Below are positions 15,353-25,207 of a DNA stretch of 52,069 bases, in pieces. The stretch spans positions 1 to 52,069 of the forward strand of contig JAJRRW010000122.1 in NCBI GenBank assembly GCA_024279115.1, read 5' to 3'. This stretch comes from Alphaproteobacteria bacterium (GTDB lineage: Bacteria; Pseudomonadota; Alphaproteobacteria; Rhizobiales; JAKIUO01). Numbering within the stretch: position 1 is the stretch's first letter; each line of letters starts with the position of its first letter. The notes below the pieces were generated by a model, which was given only the letters and a program-made list of their open reading frames with translations, was not told the origin of the DNA and searched no databases. A program made the translations under genes and the position numbers.

Positions 15353-18096
15353 GCGAGACATTGCATCTGGTTGCGCGGCTCACCTCCACCAGCCATTTCT
15401 ATGGAGAGGTAACCGCCCTTGATAATATTTCGATTGATCTTCCTGCAGGCCGCATGGTCGGCCTGATTGGTCCAGATGGTGTGGGTAAATCAACACTGCT
15501 TGGACTGGTTGCTGGCGTGCGCAAAATACAAAGTGGTGATGTTTGCGTGCTTGGCGATAACATCGCAGGCAAGCGCCACCGCGACGAGGTGTGTGCGCAG
15601 ATTGCCTATATGCCTCAAGGGCTGGGGCATAATCTTTATCCAACCCTCACGGTTCAGGAAAACGTCGATTTCTTTGGTCGGTTATTTGGTCAATCCTCTT
15701 ATGAACGCGCCTTGCGCATTGATGATTTGCTGCACAGTACGGGTCTGTCCCCCTTCAGGCATCGACCGGCGGGCAAGCTGTCAGGTGGCATGAAGCAAAA
15801 ATTATCCCTGTGTTGCTCATTGATCCATGACCCCGATCTGCTGATCCTTGATGAACCGACAACCGGCGTTGACCCGTTGTCACGTCGTCAGTTTTGGGAG
15901 CTGATTGATCGTATCCGCGAGCGTCGCCCCGGCATGAGCGTCATAACCGCGACAGCCTATATGGAGGAGGCGGAGCGTTTTGACTATCTGATCGCCATGG
16001 ATGAGGGAAAAATTCTGTCGACCGGGACGCCAGCCGAATTGAAAAAACAGACCGGGCAAAAAACCCTCGAAGAGGCCTTCATCTCCTTTTTGCCAGAAGC
16101 AAAACGCGCCGGGCACGAGGGTGTGGTGCTGCCTCCAAGAGGCACTCATGATGGTGGGGTGGCGATTGAAGCAAGCGGTCTCACCATGAAGTTTGGCGAC
16201 TTTATCGCTGTTGATAATGTCAGCGTTGAGATTGAACGGGGCGAAATTTTCGGCTTTCTGGGCTCAAATGGCTGCGGTAAAACCACCACCATGAAAATGC
16301 TCACGGGCCTTTTGGATCCAAGCGAGGGCACCGCCAGGCTGTTTGGCAAGCCTGTTGATGCCAATGATATGGAGACCCGCCGGCGGGTGGGGTACATGTC
16401 GCAATCCTTCTCCTTGTATGGCGAGCTGAGCGTGCGGCAAAACCTTGATCTGCACGCGCGTCTGTTTGACATTCCAAAGCGTCAAATAAACGGGCGGGTG
16501 GGGGAGATGATTGCCCATTTCGACCTTGGTGATGTGGCGGATGAGTTGCCAGGTAGCCTGCCGCTGGGGGTGCGCCAAAGATTGCAGCTTGCTGTCGCGA
16601 TGATCCACAAGCCTGAAATCTTGATCCTTGATGAACCCACTTCAGGGGTGGACCCCATTGCCCGGGATCAATTCTGGCGGCTGCTTATCGAGCTGTCTCG
16701 CCGGGATGGCGTCACCATTTTTATTTCGACCCACTTTATCAATGAAGCAGAGCGTTGCGACCGGATTTCATTGATGCACGCAGGCAAGATCCTGGCGATT
16801 GATCGGCCTGATGAGTTGCGCCGTTCGCGCGGCGCAAAAACGCTCGAAGACGCGTTCATCGGCTATCTGGAAGAGGCTGTGAATGCGGATGCTCCTGAAC
16901 AGGCCGAACCCGCCCCAAAGGGGGAAGCTCTTCAAGCCAAAACGGCAGCAAAAAAGCCCCCGTCTCGTTTGTTTGATCGCGGGCGCATGTGGGCCTTTAC
17001 GCGCCGCGAAGCCATGGAGCTGACCCGCGATCCCATTCGCATCATCTTTGCCCTGCTTGGTCCCATTATCCTGGCCATTGCCATGGCCAACGGTATTTCG
17101 TTTGACGTGGAAAAACTGGATTATGCGGTTTTTGATCAGGACCGCTCGCAAGAAAGTCAATCGTTCCTCGAAAACTTTTCCAGTTCCCGCTATTTTGAAT
17201 TGAAGCCGCCAATTCGCGTGCGTGCTGAACTGGACCGTCGTTTGCAAAGCGGTGAGCTTAAATTTGCGCTTGTGGTGCCGCCAGAATTTGGCCGCGACTT
17301 GCTGTCTGGCCGGTCCCCGGATGTGGGAGCCTGGTTTGATGGCGCGGTGACCTTTCAGGCAGAGACATCCAGAGGCTATGTGCAAGGGGTTCTGGCCACC
17401 TATCTAGCGGAGTTTTCCCGGCGCGAAAGCGGGGGGCAGGCCATTGTGCAACTGGCGCAGATCGAAACGCGCTTCCGGTATAATCAGGCATTTTTGAGTG
17501 TGTATGCCATCTCTCCTGGAGTGCTGATGCTGTTGATTTACATGTTCTCGACCATGCTGACGGCGTTGGGCGTGGTGCGAGAAAAAGAGCTGGGATCGAT
17601 CACCAATCTTTATGCCTCGCCCGCCAGCAAGCTGGAGTTTTTGATCGGCAAACAGCTGCCCTATATTGCCCTTGCCATTGTGAGTTTCTTGAGCCTTGTG
17701 ACTTTGAATATGGTGTTTTTTGGTGTGCCGGTGACAGGCAGTTTTATGGCCTTGATGGTGGGAGCCGTTTTGTTTGCCATCGCTGCCACCTCGCTTGGTC
17801 TGGTTATTTCTTCTTTTGTATCGAGCCAACTGGCAGCGATTTTTATCTCGGCCATTATTGTCATGATCCCGACGCTGAATTTTTCCGGCATGCTATATCC
17901 CGTTTCAACGCTTGAGGGGGGAGGTTGGCTCATCGGCCATAGTTTTCCAGCACTTTATTTCCAGAAGGTGACAAGCGGTGTGTTCAACAAGGGGCTGGGT
18001 TTCTCGTCTCTTTATACAAGCTATCTGTGGCTGATGCTCTTTTGCCTGGTCTTTTGGACAATGGCGGCCCTCTTTTTGAAAAAACAGGAAGCGTGA
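15349..18096 (+). CDS. rbbA: RbbA/YhiH-type ABC transporter: two ATPase domains fused to permease
   Basis: The 915-residue protein carries two ABC ATPase domains followed by an ABC-2 permease. ATPase 1 has Walker A GPDGVGKST (41-49), signature LSGGMKQK and Walker B LLILDEPTTGVDP. ATPase 2 has Walker A GSNGCGKTT (305-313), a degenerate signature LPLGVRQR and Walker B ILILDEPTSGVDP. The permease begins near residue 550 (RREAMELTRDPIRIIFALLGP) with a large extracytoplasmic loop and five further membrane segments. Length and domain order match E. coli RbbA (about 911 residues), known as a ribosome-associated ATPase encoded in an exporter-like operon. It overlaps the HlyD gene by ATGA and the next gene by one base. 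The transported substrate is unknown. Confidence 0.93.
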   Translation: MSETLHLVARLTSTSHFYGEVTALDNISIDLPAGRMVGLIGPDGVGKSTLLGLVAGVRKIQSGDVCVLGDNIAGKRHRDEVCAQIAYMPQGLGHNLYPTLTVQENVDFFGRLFGQSSYERALRIDDLLHSTGLSPFRHRPAGKLSGGMKQKLSLCCSLIHDPDLLILDEPTTGVDPLSRRQFWELIDRIRERRPGMSVITATAYMEEAERFDYLIAMDEGKILSTGTPAELKKQTGQKTLEEAFISFLPEAKRAGHEGVVLPPRGTHDGGVAIEASGLTMKFGDFIAVDNVSVEIERGEIFGFLGSNGCGKTTTMKMLTGLLDPSEGTARLFGKPVDANDMETRRRVGYMSQSFSLYGELSVRQNLDLHARLFDIPKRQINGRVGEMIAHFDLGDVADELPGSLPLGVRQRLQLAVAMIHKPEILILDEPTSGVDPIARDQFWRLLIELSRRDGVTIFISTHFINEAERCDRISLMHAGKILAIDRPDELRRSRGAKTLEDAFIGYLEEAVNADAPEQAEPAPKGEALQAKTAAKKPPSRLFDRGRMWAFTRREAMELTRDPIRIIFALLGPIILAIAMANGISFDVEKLDYAVFDQDRSQESQSFLENFSSSRYFELKPPIRVRAELDRRLQSGELKFALVVPPEFGRDLLSGRSPDVGAWFDGAVTFQAETSRGYVQGVLATYLAEFSRRESGGQAIVQLAQIETRFRYNQAFLSVYAISPGVLMLLIYMFSTMLTALGVVREKELGSITNLYASPASKLEFLIGKQLPYIALAIVSFLSLVTLNMVFFGVPVTGSFMALMVGAVLFAIAATSLGLVISSFVSSQLAAIFISAIIVMIPTLNFSGMLYPVSTLEGGGWLIGHSFPALYFQKVTSGVFNKGLGFSSLYTSYLWLMLFCLVFWTMAALFLKKQEA

Positions 18097-19223
18097 TGCA
18101 AAGACGTCTTAAAAATATTTTTCGGCTGGGGGTGAAAGAACTGAACAGTTTGCGCCGTGACCCGGTGCTGGTGTTTGTGATTTTTTTCACCTTCACCTTT
18201 GCGATTTATATTGTTGCCACCGGCGTACAGACCGAGCTGCGCAACGCCTCCATCGCGGTGGTCGATGAAGATCGCTCCGATCTGTCGCGGCAAATCAGAG
18301 CAGCCTTTCTCAAGCCCTATTTCAAGCCTCCGGTCCTGCTTGAACTAGGCGAGATTGACCGTGTGATGGATGCCAGCCAATTTGCGTTCGTCATTGATAT
18401 TCCGCCAAATTTTCAGGCGGATGTACTAAAGGCGCGCCAGCCCCGCCTGCAAGTCAATGTCGATGCCACCGCCATGACGCTGGCGGGCAATGGTGCTGCT
18501 TATATTCAAACCATCATTAATCGCCAATTGGCAGAGTTTTTGAGCAGATCTGACATGAAGCCCACGCAAGCCGTCACCATGACCATGCGCACGAAGTTCA
18601 ATCCCAATCTTCAATCGAGCTGGTTCATGTCGATCATGCAGATTGTCTCCAATATCACCATGCTGTCGCTGATCTTGTCGGGGGCTGCCGTGATCCGCGA
18701 GCGCGAGCGCGGCACCATCGAGCATTTGCTGGTGATGCCGGTGACGCCGGGTGAGATCATGCTGGCCAAAATATGGGCCAATGGACTGGCCATCATTCTT
18801 GCGGTCATCTTGTCGTTATATACGGTTGTTCAGGGCATCCTTGCCGTCAATATCAGCGGCTCAATCGCCTTGTTTGTGGCGGGAACATCGCTGTTTTTGT
18901 ATGCCATGACGGCGCTTGGCATTGTCTTGTCAACATTTGCCAGATCGATGCCGCAATTCGCTTTGCTGGCCATTCCGTTCTTCGTTGTCATGAATATGCT
19001 GTCAGGCGGCACGTCGCCTCTTGAGGGTATGCCGCAATTTTTGCAGATCATTATGCAAGCAGCTCCCTCTACGCATTTTACAAGTTTTGCCCAGGCGGTT
19101 TTATTTCGCGGTGCTGGCCTGTCGATTGTCTGGCCGCAGATGGCCGCCATGCTATTCATTGGCACAATCTTGTTTTTGACTGCTCTCATGCGCTTTCGCG
19201 CGACAATGTCTTCAGCCCATTAG
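18096..19223 (+). CDS. ABC-2 type permease (YhhJ-like)
   Basis: The 375-residue permease has an N-terminal membrane helix (DPVLVFVIFFTFTFAIYIV), an extracytoplasmic domain of about 150 residues, and five C-terminal helices. The hallmark REREGTIEHLLVMPVTP-type loop of ABC-2 permeases is present. ATG 18096 overlaps the stop of the preceding gene (TGATG); the frame is open upstream to 18027, but that would lie inside rbbA. It completes a YhiI-RbbA-YhhJ type export module with the two genes before it. Confidence 0.92.
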   Translation: MQRRLKNIFRLGVKELNSLRRDPVLVFVIFFTFTFAIYIVATGVQTELRNASIAVVDEDRSDLSRQIRAAFLKPYFKPPVLLELGEIDRVMDASQFAFVIDIPPNFQADVLKARQPRLQVNVDATAMTLAGNGAAYIQTIINRQLAEFLSRSDMKPTQAVTMTMRTKFNPNLQSSWFMSIMQIVSNITMLSLILSGAAVIRERERGTIEHLLVMPVTPGEIMLAKIWANGLAIILAVILSLYTVVQGILAVNISGSIALFVAGTSLFLYAMTALGIVLSTFARSMPQFALLAIPFFVVMNMLSGGTSPLEGMPQFLQIIMQAAPSTHFTSFAQAVLFRGAGLSIVWPQMAAMLFIGTILFLTALMRFRATMSSAH

Positions 19224-19329
19224 ATACCAGACCTGTTAAATGGGCCGGTTTGACGCGGCGCCGGGTTAGTTGTTGTTTTTTGGATCAAAAAACTTGTTTG
19301 CGGGCACCGGGGCGGGTTAGGTGTTGCTG

Positions 19330-20121
19330 ATGACAAATGATATTGATCGCGCGCTCAAGGACTATTTTGGATTTGATCACTTTCGCGGTGGTCAGCGCGA
19401 GGTGATCGAGCGCTTGATGGAGGGGCGCTCGGCCGCCGCCGTTTTTCCAACAGGCGCTGGAAAATCGCTTTGTTACCAGTTACCGGCCCTTTTGAAGCCG
19501 GGGCTGACACTCGTGGTATCGCCGCTCATTGCTTTGATGAAAGATCAGGTGGATGCGCTGGCCCGGCGCGATATTGCCGCCTCTCAACTTGATAGCAGCT
19601 TGAGCCTTGATGAGTATCGCGATGTCATGGCGCGGGTGCGTGAGGGGTCGTTGCGGCTGCTCTATGTGGCCCCCGAGCGTTTTAACAATGAACGTTTTCG
19701 CGCCGCGATCCAGGGAGTAGAGATCTCGCTGTTTGCGGTTGACGAGGCCCATTGTATTTCCGAATGGGGTCATAATTTTCGCCCCGATTATCTAAAACTG
19801 GCTGGCTTTGCCCGCGATCTCGATGCCAAATGTGTGCTGGCACTGACGGCGACCGCGACCAGCAAGGTGCTGGAGGATATTCGCGCCGGCTTTGATATCG
19901 AGCCAGACTGTGCAGTGCGCACGGGGTTCTATCGGCCGAACCTGACTTTGCTGATGACCCCGGTGACGGTGCACGAGCGCGATGATCTGCTCCTGGCCAG
20001 ATTGCGTGAGCGACCAAAGGGCGCCACCATCATCTATGTCACCTTGCAAAAAACCGCGGAGCAGATCGGCGCTCTTCTCAATGAGCAAGGGTTGAGGCGC
20101 GCGCTTATCATGCGGGCATGA
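19330..20121 (+). CDS. recQ: RecQ-type DNA helicase, N-terminal part (gene frameshifted)
   Basis: The first RecA-like domain of a RecQ helicase is intact. Visible motifs are [13 protein letters not shown] (Q-type motif 0), Walker [32 protein letters not shown], a DEAH box ([18 protein letters not shown]) and LTATAT. Translation ends early at 20121 after NEQGL, where the family continues RARAYHAGM. That continuation is present one frame over, so one base (probably a G near 20097) is missing. ATG 19330 is preferred, with GGTTAGG upstream; a GTG at 19321 is also in frame. RecQ unwinds 3'-5' and acts in recombination and fork repair. Confidence 0.88.
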   Translation: MTNDIDRALKDYFGFDHFRGGQREVIERLMEGRSAAAVFPTGAGKSLCYQLPALLKPGLTLVVSPLIALMKDQVDALARRDIAASQLDSSLSLDEYRDVMARVREGSLRLLYVAPERFNNERFRAAIQGVEISLFAVDEAHCISEWGHNFRPDYLKLAGFARDLDAKCVLALTATATSKVLEDIRAGFDIEPDCAVRTGFYRPNLTLLMTPVTVHERDDLLLARLRERPKGATIIYVTLQKTAEQIGALLNEQGLRRALIMRA

Positions 20122-21257
20122 AGCCTGATATGCGGGCCGCTATTCAGGACTGGTTCATGGGCTCCAGCCAGGGCATTGTGGTGGCCACCATCGCGTTTGG
20201 CATGGGGGGCGATAAAGCCGATATCCGCTCTGTCTATCATTATAATACTCCCAAAAGCCTGGAAAACTATTCGCAGGAAATAGGCCGGGCCGGGCGCGAT
20301 GATCAGCCCTCTATCTGCGATGCCTTTATCTGCCTGGACGATCGTTTTGTGCTGGAAAACTTCGTTTATGGCGACACGCCAACTCCTAAAGCCTTACGCG
20401 GCCTGGTCGAAGCCTTGTTTACAAAGGACGAGCAGTTTGACGTCAATCTGTATGAGCTGTCCAGCAGCCATGATATACGCCCACTGGTTTTGCGCACCTT
20501 GCTCACCTATCTGGAGCTAGAAGGTTATTTGCGCGGCGGGACGCCCTTTTACGCGGACTATCAGTTCAAGCCCTTGCAGAGTTCAAGCGATATTCTTGGG
20601 CAATTTGAGGGGGCGCAAAGGGACTTTCTGGCCGGTATCTTCAAGCAATCCGTGAAGAAGAAAATATGGTTCCACATCGATCTGGCACAGACCGCCCGTG
20701 CCCTTGATTGCGATCGCGAAAAGGTCATCAAGTCCCTTGATTATCTAGGGGACCGGCAGATGTTTGAAGTGAAAGCTGCGGGCATTCGTCATCGCTATCA
20801 GCGACTCAAAACACCGGATGATTTTGAACAGCTGGCCGGGCAATTATTCGCGCGCATGGAGCGACGCGAAGAGGCCGAAATCGATCGTTTGGCGCAAGTG
20901 CTCGATCTGGCAAAACTTGATGATTGTCAGACCAATGCTCTGGCCGCCCATTTTGCACAAATACGGGACCAGCCGTGTGGTCATTGCTCTCATTGCCTGA
21001 ACGGCCCGCAACAATTGTGCGACGCGGATCCTCCAGATATAGACAAGGGACTTGTGGGTGCTATCACAAATCTGCTGACCAGTGATGCCAACACTAATGT
21101 TCTGCAAGATCCTCGCTCCCTGACGCGTTTTTTGTGCGGTATCACCTCGCCGGGGATCTCAAAGGCGCGGCTCACACGTCACGAGCTGTTTGGCGCACTG
21201 GAGCGCACTCCGTTTGCGCAGGTGCGAGACTGGATCGAAACGCAAAATATCGTGTAA
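20118..21257 (+). CDS. recQ: RecQ-type DNA helicase, C-terminal part (gene frameshifted)
   Basis: This frame holds the second RecA domain and the RecQ C-terminal domains. [23 protein letters not shown] and the arginine-finger motif [10 protein letters not shown] are followed by the zinc-binding region with CGHCSHC near nt 20980-21000 and a winged-helix region. The real domain begins before the ATG: bases 20100-20120 encode RAYHAGM in this frame, continuing the first half. If the ATG at 20118 is used, the two parts overlap by ATGA, so coupled translation of a split helicase is formally possible. An ordinary 1-base loss or sequencing error is more likely. Confidence 0.87.
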   Translation: MKPDMRAAIQDWFMGSSQGIVVATIAFGMGGDKADIRSVYHYNTPKSLENYSQEIGRAGRDDQPSICDAFICLDDRFVLENFVYGDTPTPKALRGLVEALFTKDEQFDVNLYELSSSHDIRPLVLRTLLTYLELEGYLRGGTPFYADYQFKPLQSSSDILGQFEGAQRDFLAGIFKQSVKKKIWFHIDLAQTARALDCDREKVIKSLDYLGDRQMFEVKAAGIRHRYQRLKTPDDFEQLAGQLFARMERREEAEIDRLAQVLDLAKLDDCQTNALAAHFAQIRDQPCGHCSHCLNGPQQLCDADPPDIDKGLVGAITNLLTSDANTNVLQDPRSLTRFLCGITSPGISKARLTRHELFGALERTPFAQVRDWIETQNIV

Positions 21258-21348
21258 GCTCAAGGCCAGGGAAAATGGGAGCCGGGCAAAACCGGGGGCC
21301 GGGCCAAGAACAACAAGGACCGGACAAAACAGAGGAGCGATAACCATC

Positions 21349-22191
21349 ATGGGTGGGACGTCAGACAAGTCAGGCTTGCGCCAGGTCTATTATGTTTCTG
21401 ATCGCACAGGGCGCACGGCGGAGCTGAACGGTGAAAGCCTGATGTCGCAATTTCCCGGCATCCAGTATCAGACCCATCGTTTTGCCTTCATGGACAATGG
21501 CGACAAGGTGATTGAGCTGGCCAATAAAATTGCCCGCTCTATCAAGGCCGGGGAGCAGCCGCCGGTTGTTTTCAGCACGCTGGTGGAGGCGCCCTTGCGC
21601 GACTTGCTGGCGGCCAGCGGTGCCCCGATCATTGATTTGTATGAAACATTTTTAAGCCCTTTGAAGACCATCCTGGATAGTCCCAACGCCACAAAAGTGG
21701 GTGCTGGCCATTAGGGCTTTGAGCTGCGCGAGGCCAGCGATTATCAGCGCCGCACCAAGGCGCTTGATTTTAGCCTTGCTCACGATGATGGCTTGCGCCC
21801 CAACCATTATGACAATGCTGATGTCATTGTGGTGGGCGTGTCGCGTAGCGCCAAGACGCCGATCTGTCTATATCTTGCCATGCACTTTTTTGTCCGCGCC
21901 GCCAATTTTCCGCTGACCGGCGAGGATCTGGACGGCGAGCAATTGCCGCCCTTCTTGCGCGACAAGGTTGAGCGCGTGGTGGGCCTGCATATCAATCCCG
22001 AGCGCCTGCACGCCATTCGCCAGAAACGGCGCCCCGACAGTCCCTATTCAGCCTTGCAAACCTGCCGCCAGGAAGTGCGCCGCGCCGATGAGATTTTTAA
22101 ATTGAGCGGCGTGCCCATCTATGACACCTCCACCACTTCGGTGGAAGAAATCGCCGTGCAAATCGTCAAGAAAATGGATTTGCTGCATTGA
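21349..22191 (+). pseudogene. ppsR: PpsR-type PEP synthetase regulatory protein (DUF299) with in-frame amber codon
   Basis: The frame encodes a bifunctional kinase/pyrophosphorylase that controls phosphoenolpyruvate synthase or pyruvate phosphate dikinase. The N-terminal half shows RQVYYVSDRTGRTAE and SQFPGIQ. The C-terminal half shows LAHDDGLRPNHYDNADV, the P-loop-like GVSRSAKTPICLYLA, a family-typical GLHINPERLHAIRQKRRPDS, and SVEEIAVQIV. A TAG at 21712-21714 interrupts the same reading frame after VGAGH, and the homologous sequence resumes directly (GFELREASDYQRR), so one codon has become amber. AGAGGAG precedes ATG 21349. It is either a real nonsense mutation or a base-call error. Confidence 0.88.
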
Positions 22192-22636
22192 GTTGGCGGG
22201 ATTGATTGCTGTTTGAGGGCAGGGGCGGATGCCGACTATGACATGAACGTTGGGTGTCAATAGCGCAGCGTATTGCACCATTTTTAGTCTGCAAAGCAGC
22301 AACTCAAAAGATCGCAAAAAGTGGATCCTCGATAAATATGCGGGGTAAGTTCATTGCCCCGAAAAAACACTGTGGCCGCATATTTTCATGGATGACGATG
22401 GGGGGGGGGCTACCCTTCCTATCGTCATCCTTGAAAATTTATGGCCACGAAGGCCAAGTTGTTGAGGGGCTTCAACCCATAAATTTATCGAGGATCCATC
22501 TTCAGCGCTTGAGCGCCTTGCTGTTCAAAACGATCACGCTCTTTCTATACTTGTGGATGACCGCAAAAGAGCGGACAAATGCAAAGAATCGGATCATTCT
22601 AAGCTTCCAAACAACTGGCAAAGGAACGCAAATCTC
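22192..22636. other. Intergenic region with nested inverted-repeat element
   Basis: This 445-base gap between ppsR and the ArsC-like gene is dominated by the inverted-repeat element at 22322-22498. The remainder holds no recognisable gene. The AAGGAA ribosome-binding site of the next gene is at its right end. A 128-codon frame across it reads through the hairpins and looks fortuitous. Confidence 0.6.
22322..22498. repeat. MITE-like nested palindromic element
   Basis: The outer ends TGGATCCTCGATAAAT (22322-22337) and their exact inverse (22483-22498) enclose 28-nt inner arms (22372-22399 and 22421-22448) that pair at 24 of 28 positions. A ten-G run (22400-22409) lies in the terminal loop. A small GGGG/CCCC hairpin is in the left arm. 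It has the look of a non-coding palindromic repeat or miniature mobile element; no target-site duplication was established. Confidence 0.7.
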
Positions 22637-22948
22637 GTGAAAATCTACGGCATTAAAAACTGTGACACCTGCCGCAAGGCCATGAAGGCATTGGGCGCCG
22701 AGCTGCATGATGTGCGCGACACCCCCTTGAGCCGCGAGCAGCTTGAGCGCTTTTTTGAGGCCTTTGGACCAGCCCTGCTCAACACCCGCTCCACCACCTG
22801 GCGCAATCTTGACGAGGCGGCCAGAAATGAGGACCTCCTCGCTTTATTGCAAGCGCACCCAACCTGGATGAAACGCCCGGTCATCGAACAAGGTGATGAG
22901 CTGTTGCTGGGCTGGAGCAAAGAGGTGCAGGCGACATTGCTGGGGTGA
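22637..22948 (+). CDS. ArsC/Spx/MgsR-family (YffB-like) reductase-fold protein
   Basis: The protein of about 103 residues has the thioredoxin-like fold of the arsenate reductase/Spx family. It opens VKIYGIKNCDTCRKAMKAL with a CxxC motif, followed by HDVRDTPLSREQLERFF, NTRSTTWRNLDE and MKRPVIEQGDELLLGW. Many family members lack arsenate reductase activity, and YffB-like ones may use glutathione; the function here is unproven. GTG 22637 is chosen because homology begins there and AAGGAA lies upstream; an upstream in-frame extension to 22553 has no similarity. It is convergent with the chemoreceptor gene. Confidence 0.88.
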   Translation: MKIYGIKNCDTCRKAMKALGAELHDVRDTPLSREQLERFFEAFGPALLNTRSTTWRNLDEAARNEDLLALLQAHPTWMKRPVIEQGDELLLGWSKEVQATLLG

Positions 22949-22961
22949 ATTTGAAACACCA

Positions 22962-22998
22962 GCATTGGAGAGACGATAGGGTCTCTCGAACACCGATG
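22962..22998. terminator. Imperfect hairpin between convergent genes
   Basis: GAGAGAC and GTCTCTC (about 22970-22989) form the core of a hairpin flanked by partly complementary AACACC/GTGTT-type arms and TTTT. It lies between the stop codons of the ArsC-like gene and the chemoreceptor gene and may terminate both. Confidence 0.5.
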
Positions 22999-23059
22999 TT
23001 TTGTGATCCTGTGGCGACAATGATTGCTTATATAGTTGGAGTACTGAATAATTACAGGG

Positions 23060-24814
23060 CTATGCGGCTTGTACCCGTCCAATGAACTGATCAACCTCAT
23101 CTTTCAAAAAGATTGCCTGCTGAGATAGTTCTTGGGCTGCAGAGGTGACTTGGCCAGAGGCGACTTGTGCGTCTTGAGAGGCCTGTGTTACCGAATTGAT
23201 ATTGTCATTTACTTGCTGCGTACCCATCGCCGCCTGGTTGACGCTTGAGGCGATTTCCTGAGTGGCAGCGCTTTGCTCTTCCATAGCCGCAGAAATGGCT
23301 GTGGAAATTTCTTCGACTTTTCCAATCGACTGCGCGACGCTTGCCATTGAGCCAGAAGCTTTATTCGTTGCATTTTGAATATCAGATATTTGCAAAGATA
23401 TCTGGCCGGTCGCCTTGGCTGTCTGACTTGCCAATTGCTTGACCTCACCAGCTACAACCGCGAATCCTTTGCCAGCCTCGCCAGCGCGAGCAGATTCGAT
23501 CGTCGCATTGAGAGCCAGCAAGTTTGTCTGCTCGGCAATGCCGGATATGAGTTCCACCACTTCACCAATCTTGATGGCCGTTTGCGTCAATGCCTGCATT
23601 TGCTGGCTGGTTTCATCGACTTCTTCGACCGCTTGCCTTGAAGCATTTGCCGCATCTGCAACCTGCTGGCTAATCTCGCCAATAGTGCTGGTCATTTCCT
23701 CTGTTGCCGTGGCAACGGATTGCACATTATTTGACGTTTGATGAGATGATTGTGTGGCCTGCTGTGCCTGGATACTGGTGTGTTCAGATATGCCAGTCAT
23801 AGATTGGGCTGTGGACTCCAACTCTGTGGAAGCCGAAGAAACAGCCTCAACAATGCCTTGCACATTCTTGGAAAATTCCGTTGTAATACGGTCCATTTGC
23901 GCGCGCTTTTCTTCTTTTAAACGCTGGCTGCTGGCGTTATGTTTTTCTGCGTTTTGTTTTTCTTGCTGATCTTTTCGAAACAATGCCAAGGCGCTGGCCA
24001 AAATCCCAAACTCGTCGCTGCGACTGGACGAGATTGCAAATGGTATTGTGAGGTTGTTATTTGTGACCATTTCAACGTCATGCAATATTCCATCGAAATT
24101 TTTCTTGGTGAATGCGAACAGATATGATGCTCCAATCAAAATGAAAAGGAGCGTCAGACCTGCCACGGCAATAGTGATCTGAATAATTCTGTTATTTTCC
24201 GTGCGGATGCTATTGGCAGAAGAAGATAATTTCTGCAGCCGGAGCATTGTTGCCTGCGAACCGATTTTTTCCAATTGTTGGATGGTTTTACCAATTTCAG
24301 CGGCAACCTCATCGAAAGAGGCCATTATTTTATTGCCTCCAGCTGGCCCCTTCTGGACATAGCTGGTGGCCATTTTTACTCCCGTTTTGTAATAGGGAGG
24401 GAAGGTTTTTGAGACATCGCCAAGCGTTGTTAAAATCTCATCCAAACCAAGCAATTTGGCGTGCTTCTTGGCCTGTGCCACTTCTTTTCTAAAATTTTGG
24501 GCAGCGGCTTTGGCTTCCTTGAATCCATCGTCCAGCCCCTCCAGGCCACGTGTCGCAGAAATATCGCTTAGCCACTGTTGAACTTGCACAACGGAATAGT
24601 TGATGTTTTTGATATTCAGCAATAAGGGCACGGCATGATTGGCGACTTTTTGAGATTGAGTGCTTGCATATTCAAGCCCTGGTGTCTGCTTTGTCAGCTG
24701 ATAGATGATAAATCCAAATGATCCGGCCATAGTAAGAAATGTGAGGCTAAGAATAACAAGAATTTTTATTTTTAAAGAGACGCATTGCAAAATGTTGGAA
24801 ATATGAAAGGCCAT
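23060..24814 (-). CDS. Methyl-accepting chemotaxis protein
   Basis: The 584-residue transmembrane chemoreceptor has TM1 (about residues 15-38), a helical periplasmic sensor domain of about 170 residues, and TM2 (about 215-238). A HAMP-like region ([13 protein letters not shown] to [13 protein letters not shown]) follows. The long signalling coiled coil contains the conserved hairpin tip [20 protein letters not shown] and [15 protein letters not shown]. It should signal through CheW/CheA to the flagellar motor or an alternative output. No CheR/CheB-binding pentapeptide is visible at the C-terminus, which ends FIGRVQAA. No che genes are adjacent. The ligand is unknown. GGAG precedes ATG 24814. 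Confidence 0.95.
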   Translation of the reverse strand: MAFHISNILQCVSLKIKILVILSLTFLTMAGSFGFIIYQLTKQTPGLEYASTQSQKVANHAVPLLLNIKNINYSVVQVQQWLSDISATRGLEGLDDGFKEAKAAAQNFRKEVAQAKKHAKLLGLDEILTTLGDVSKTFPPYYKTGVKMATSYVQKGPAGGNKIMASFDEVAAEIGKTIQQLEKIGSQATMLRLQKLSSSANSIRTENNRIIQITIAVAGLTLLFILIGASYLFAFTKKNFDGILHDVEMVTNNNLTIPFAISSSRSDEFGILASALALFRKDQQEKQNAEKHNASSQRLKEEKRAQMDRITTEFSKNVQGIVEAVSSASTELESTAQSMTGISEHTSIQAQQATQSSHQTSNNVQSVATATEEMTSTIGEISQQVADAANASRQAVEEVDETSQQMQALTQTAIKIGEVVELISGIAEQTNLLALNATIESARAGEAGKGFAVVAGEVKQLASQTAKATGQISLQISDIQNATNKASGSMASVAQSIGKVEEISTAISAAMEEQSAATQEIASSVNQAAMGTQQVNDNINSVTQASQDAQVASGQVTSAAQELSQQAIFLKDEVDQFIGRVQAA

Positions 24815-25207
24815 TTAAAATCGCTCCGGATAATTTGGATACGCAACGTGTTTTTGGTATTTTTGGTCATCTTTTTACGAGGAAACTTATAAGACTTGGC
24901 TTCATTAGATGTAAATATTGTTAATTAGACGTTAATTTATCTATGGGCGAGCGGTGCCTTGTTTTTCGACCTGGAGAAAAACCCCTTGTACAGAGCGAAA
25001 ACAATAAACCGCCCGCAGTTTCCTGCGAGCGGTTTTGTTATTTTGTAGCCCTGCCAAGCCCCACCAGGAACAAGAATTCCAAAGCGAATCAGAGGCAAAC
25101 CCGACGGTAATCCAAACCGATGTAATCATCGCAAGCCCGACCGGATGCCGGACCTTAGTCCGCCCCCATGGAGACCCGAGCGAAGCGAGGATTAGCCGCG
25201 AATGCAA
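24815..25207. other. Intergenic region between chemoreceptor and gap
   Basis: The left 130 bases are AT-rich and should contain the chemoreceptor promoter (minus strand). The middle holds the hairpin terminator at 25006-25035. The right part is the 3' untranslated region of gap, with a small CGGAC-CTTA-GTCCG hairpin at 25149-25162. The 88-codon minus frame across it has no family resemblance and was not called. Confidence 0.6.
25006..25035 (-). terminator. Hairpin terminator for gap
   Basis: A 13-bp stem with one mismatch (25006-25018 and 25023-25035) closes a TTTC loop. T-rich sequence lies on both sides, so it can act in either direction. The only gene ending toward it is gap (minus strand), whose stop is about 170 bases upstream. 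Confidence 0.75.

Noticed and set aside
22254..22640. 128-codon plus frame
   Set aside because: It reads through the nested palindromic element and its ten-G run; no similarity, and its 3' end overlaps the ArsC-like start.
24941..25207. 88-codon minus-strand frame downstream of gap
   Set aside because: It spans the gap terminator, has no ribosome-binding site or similarity, and looks like untranslated sequence.
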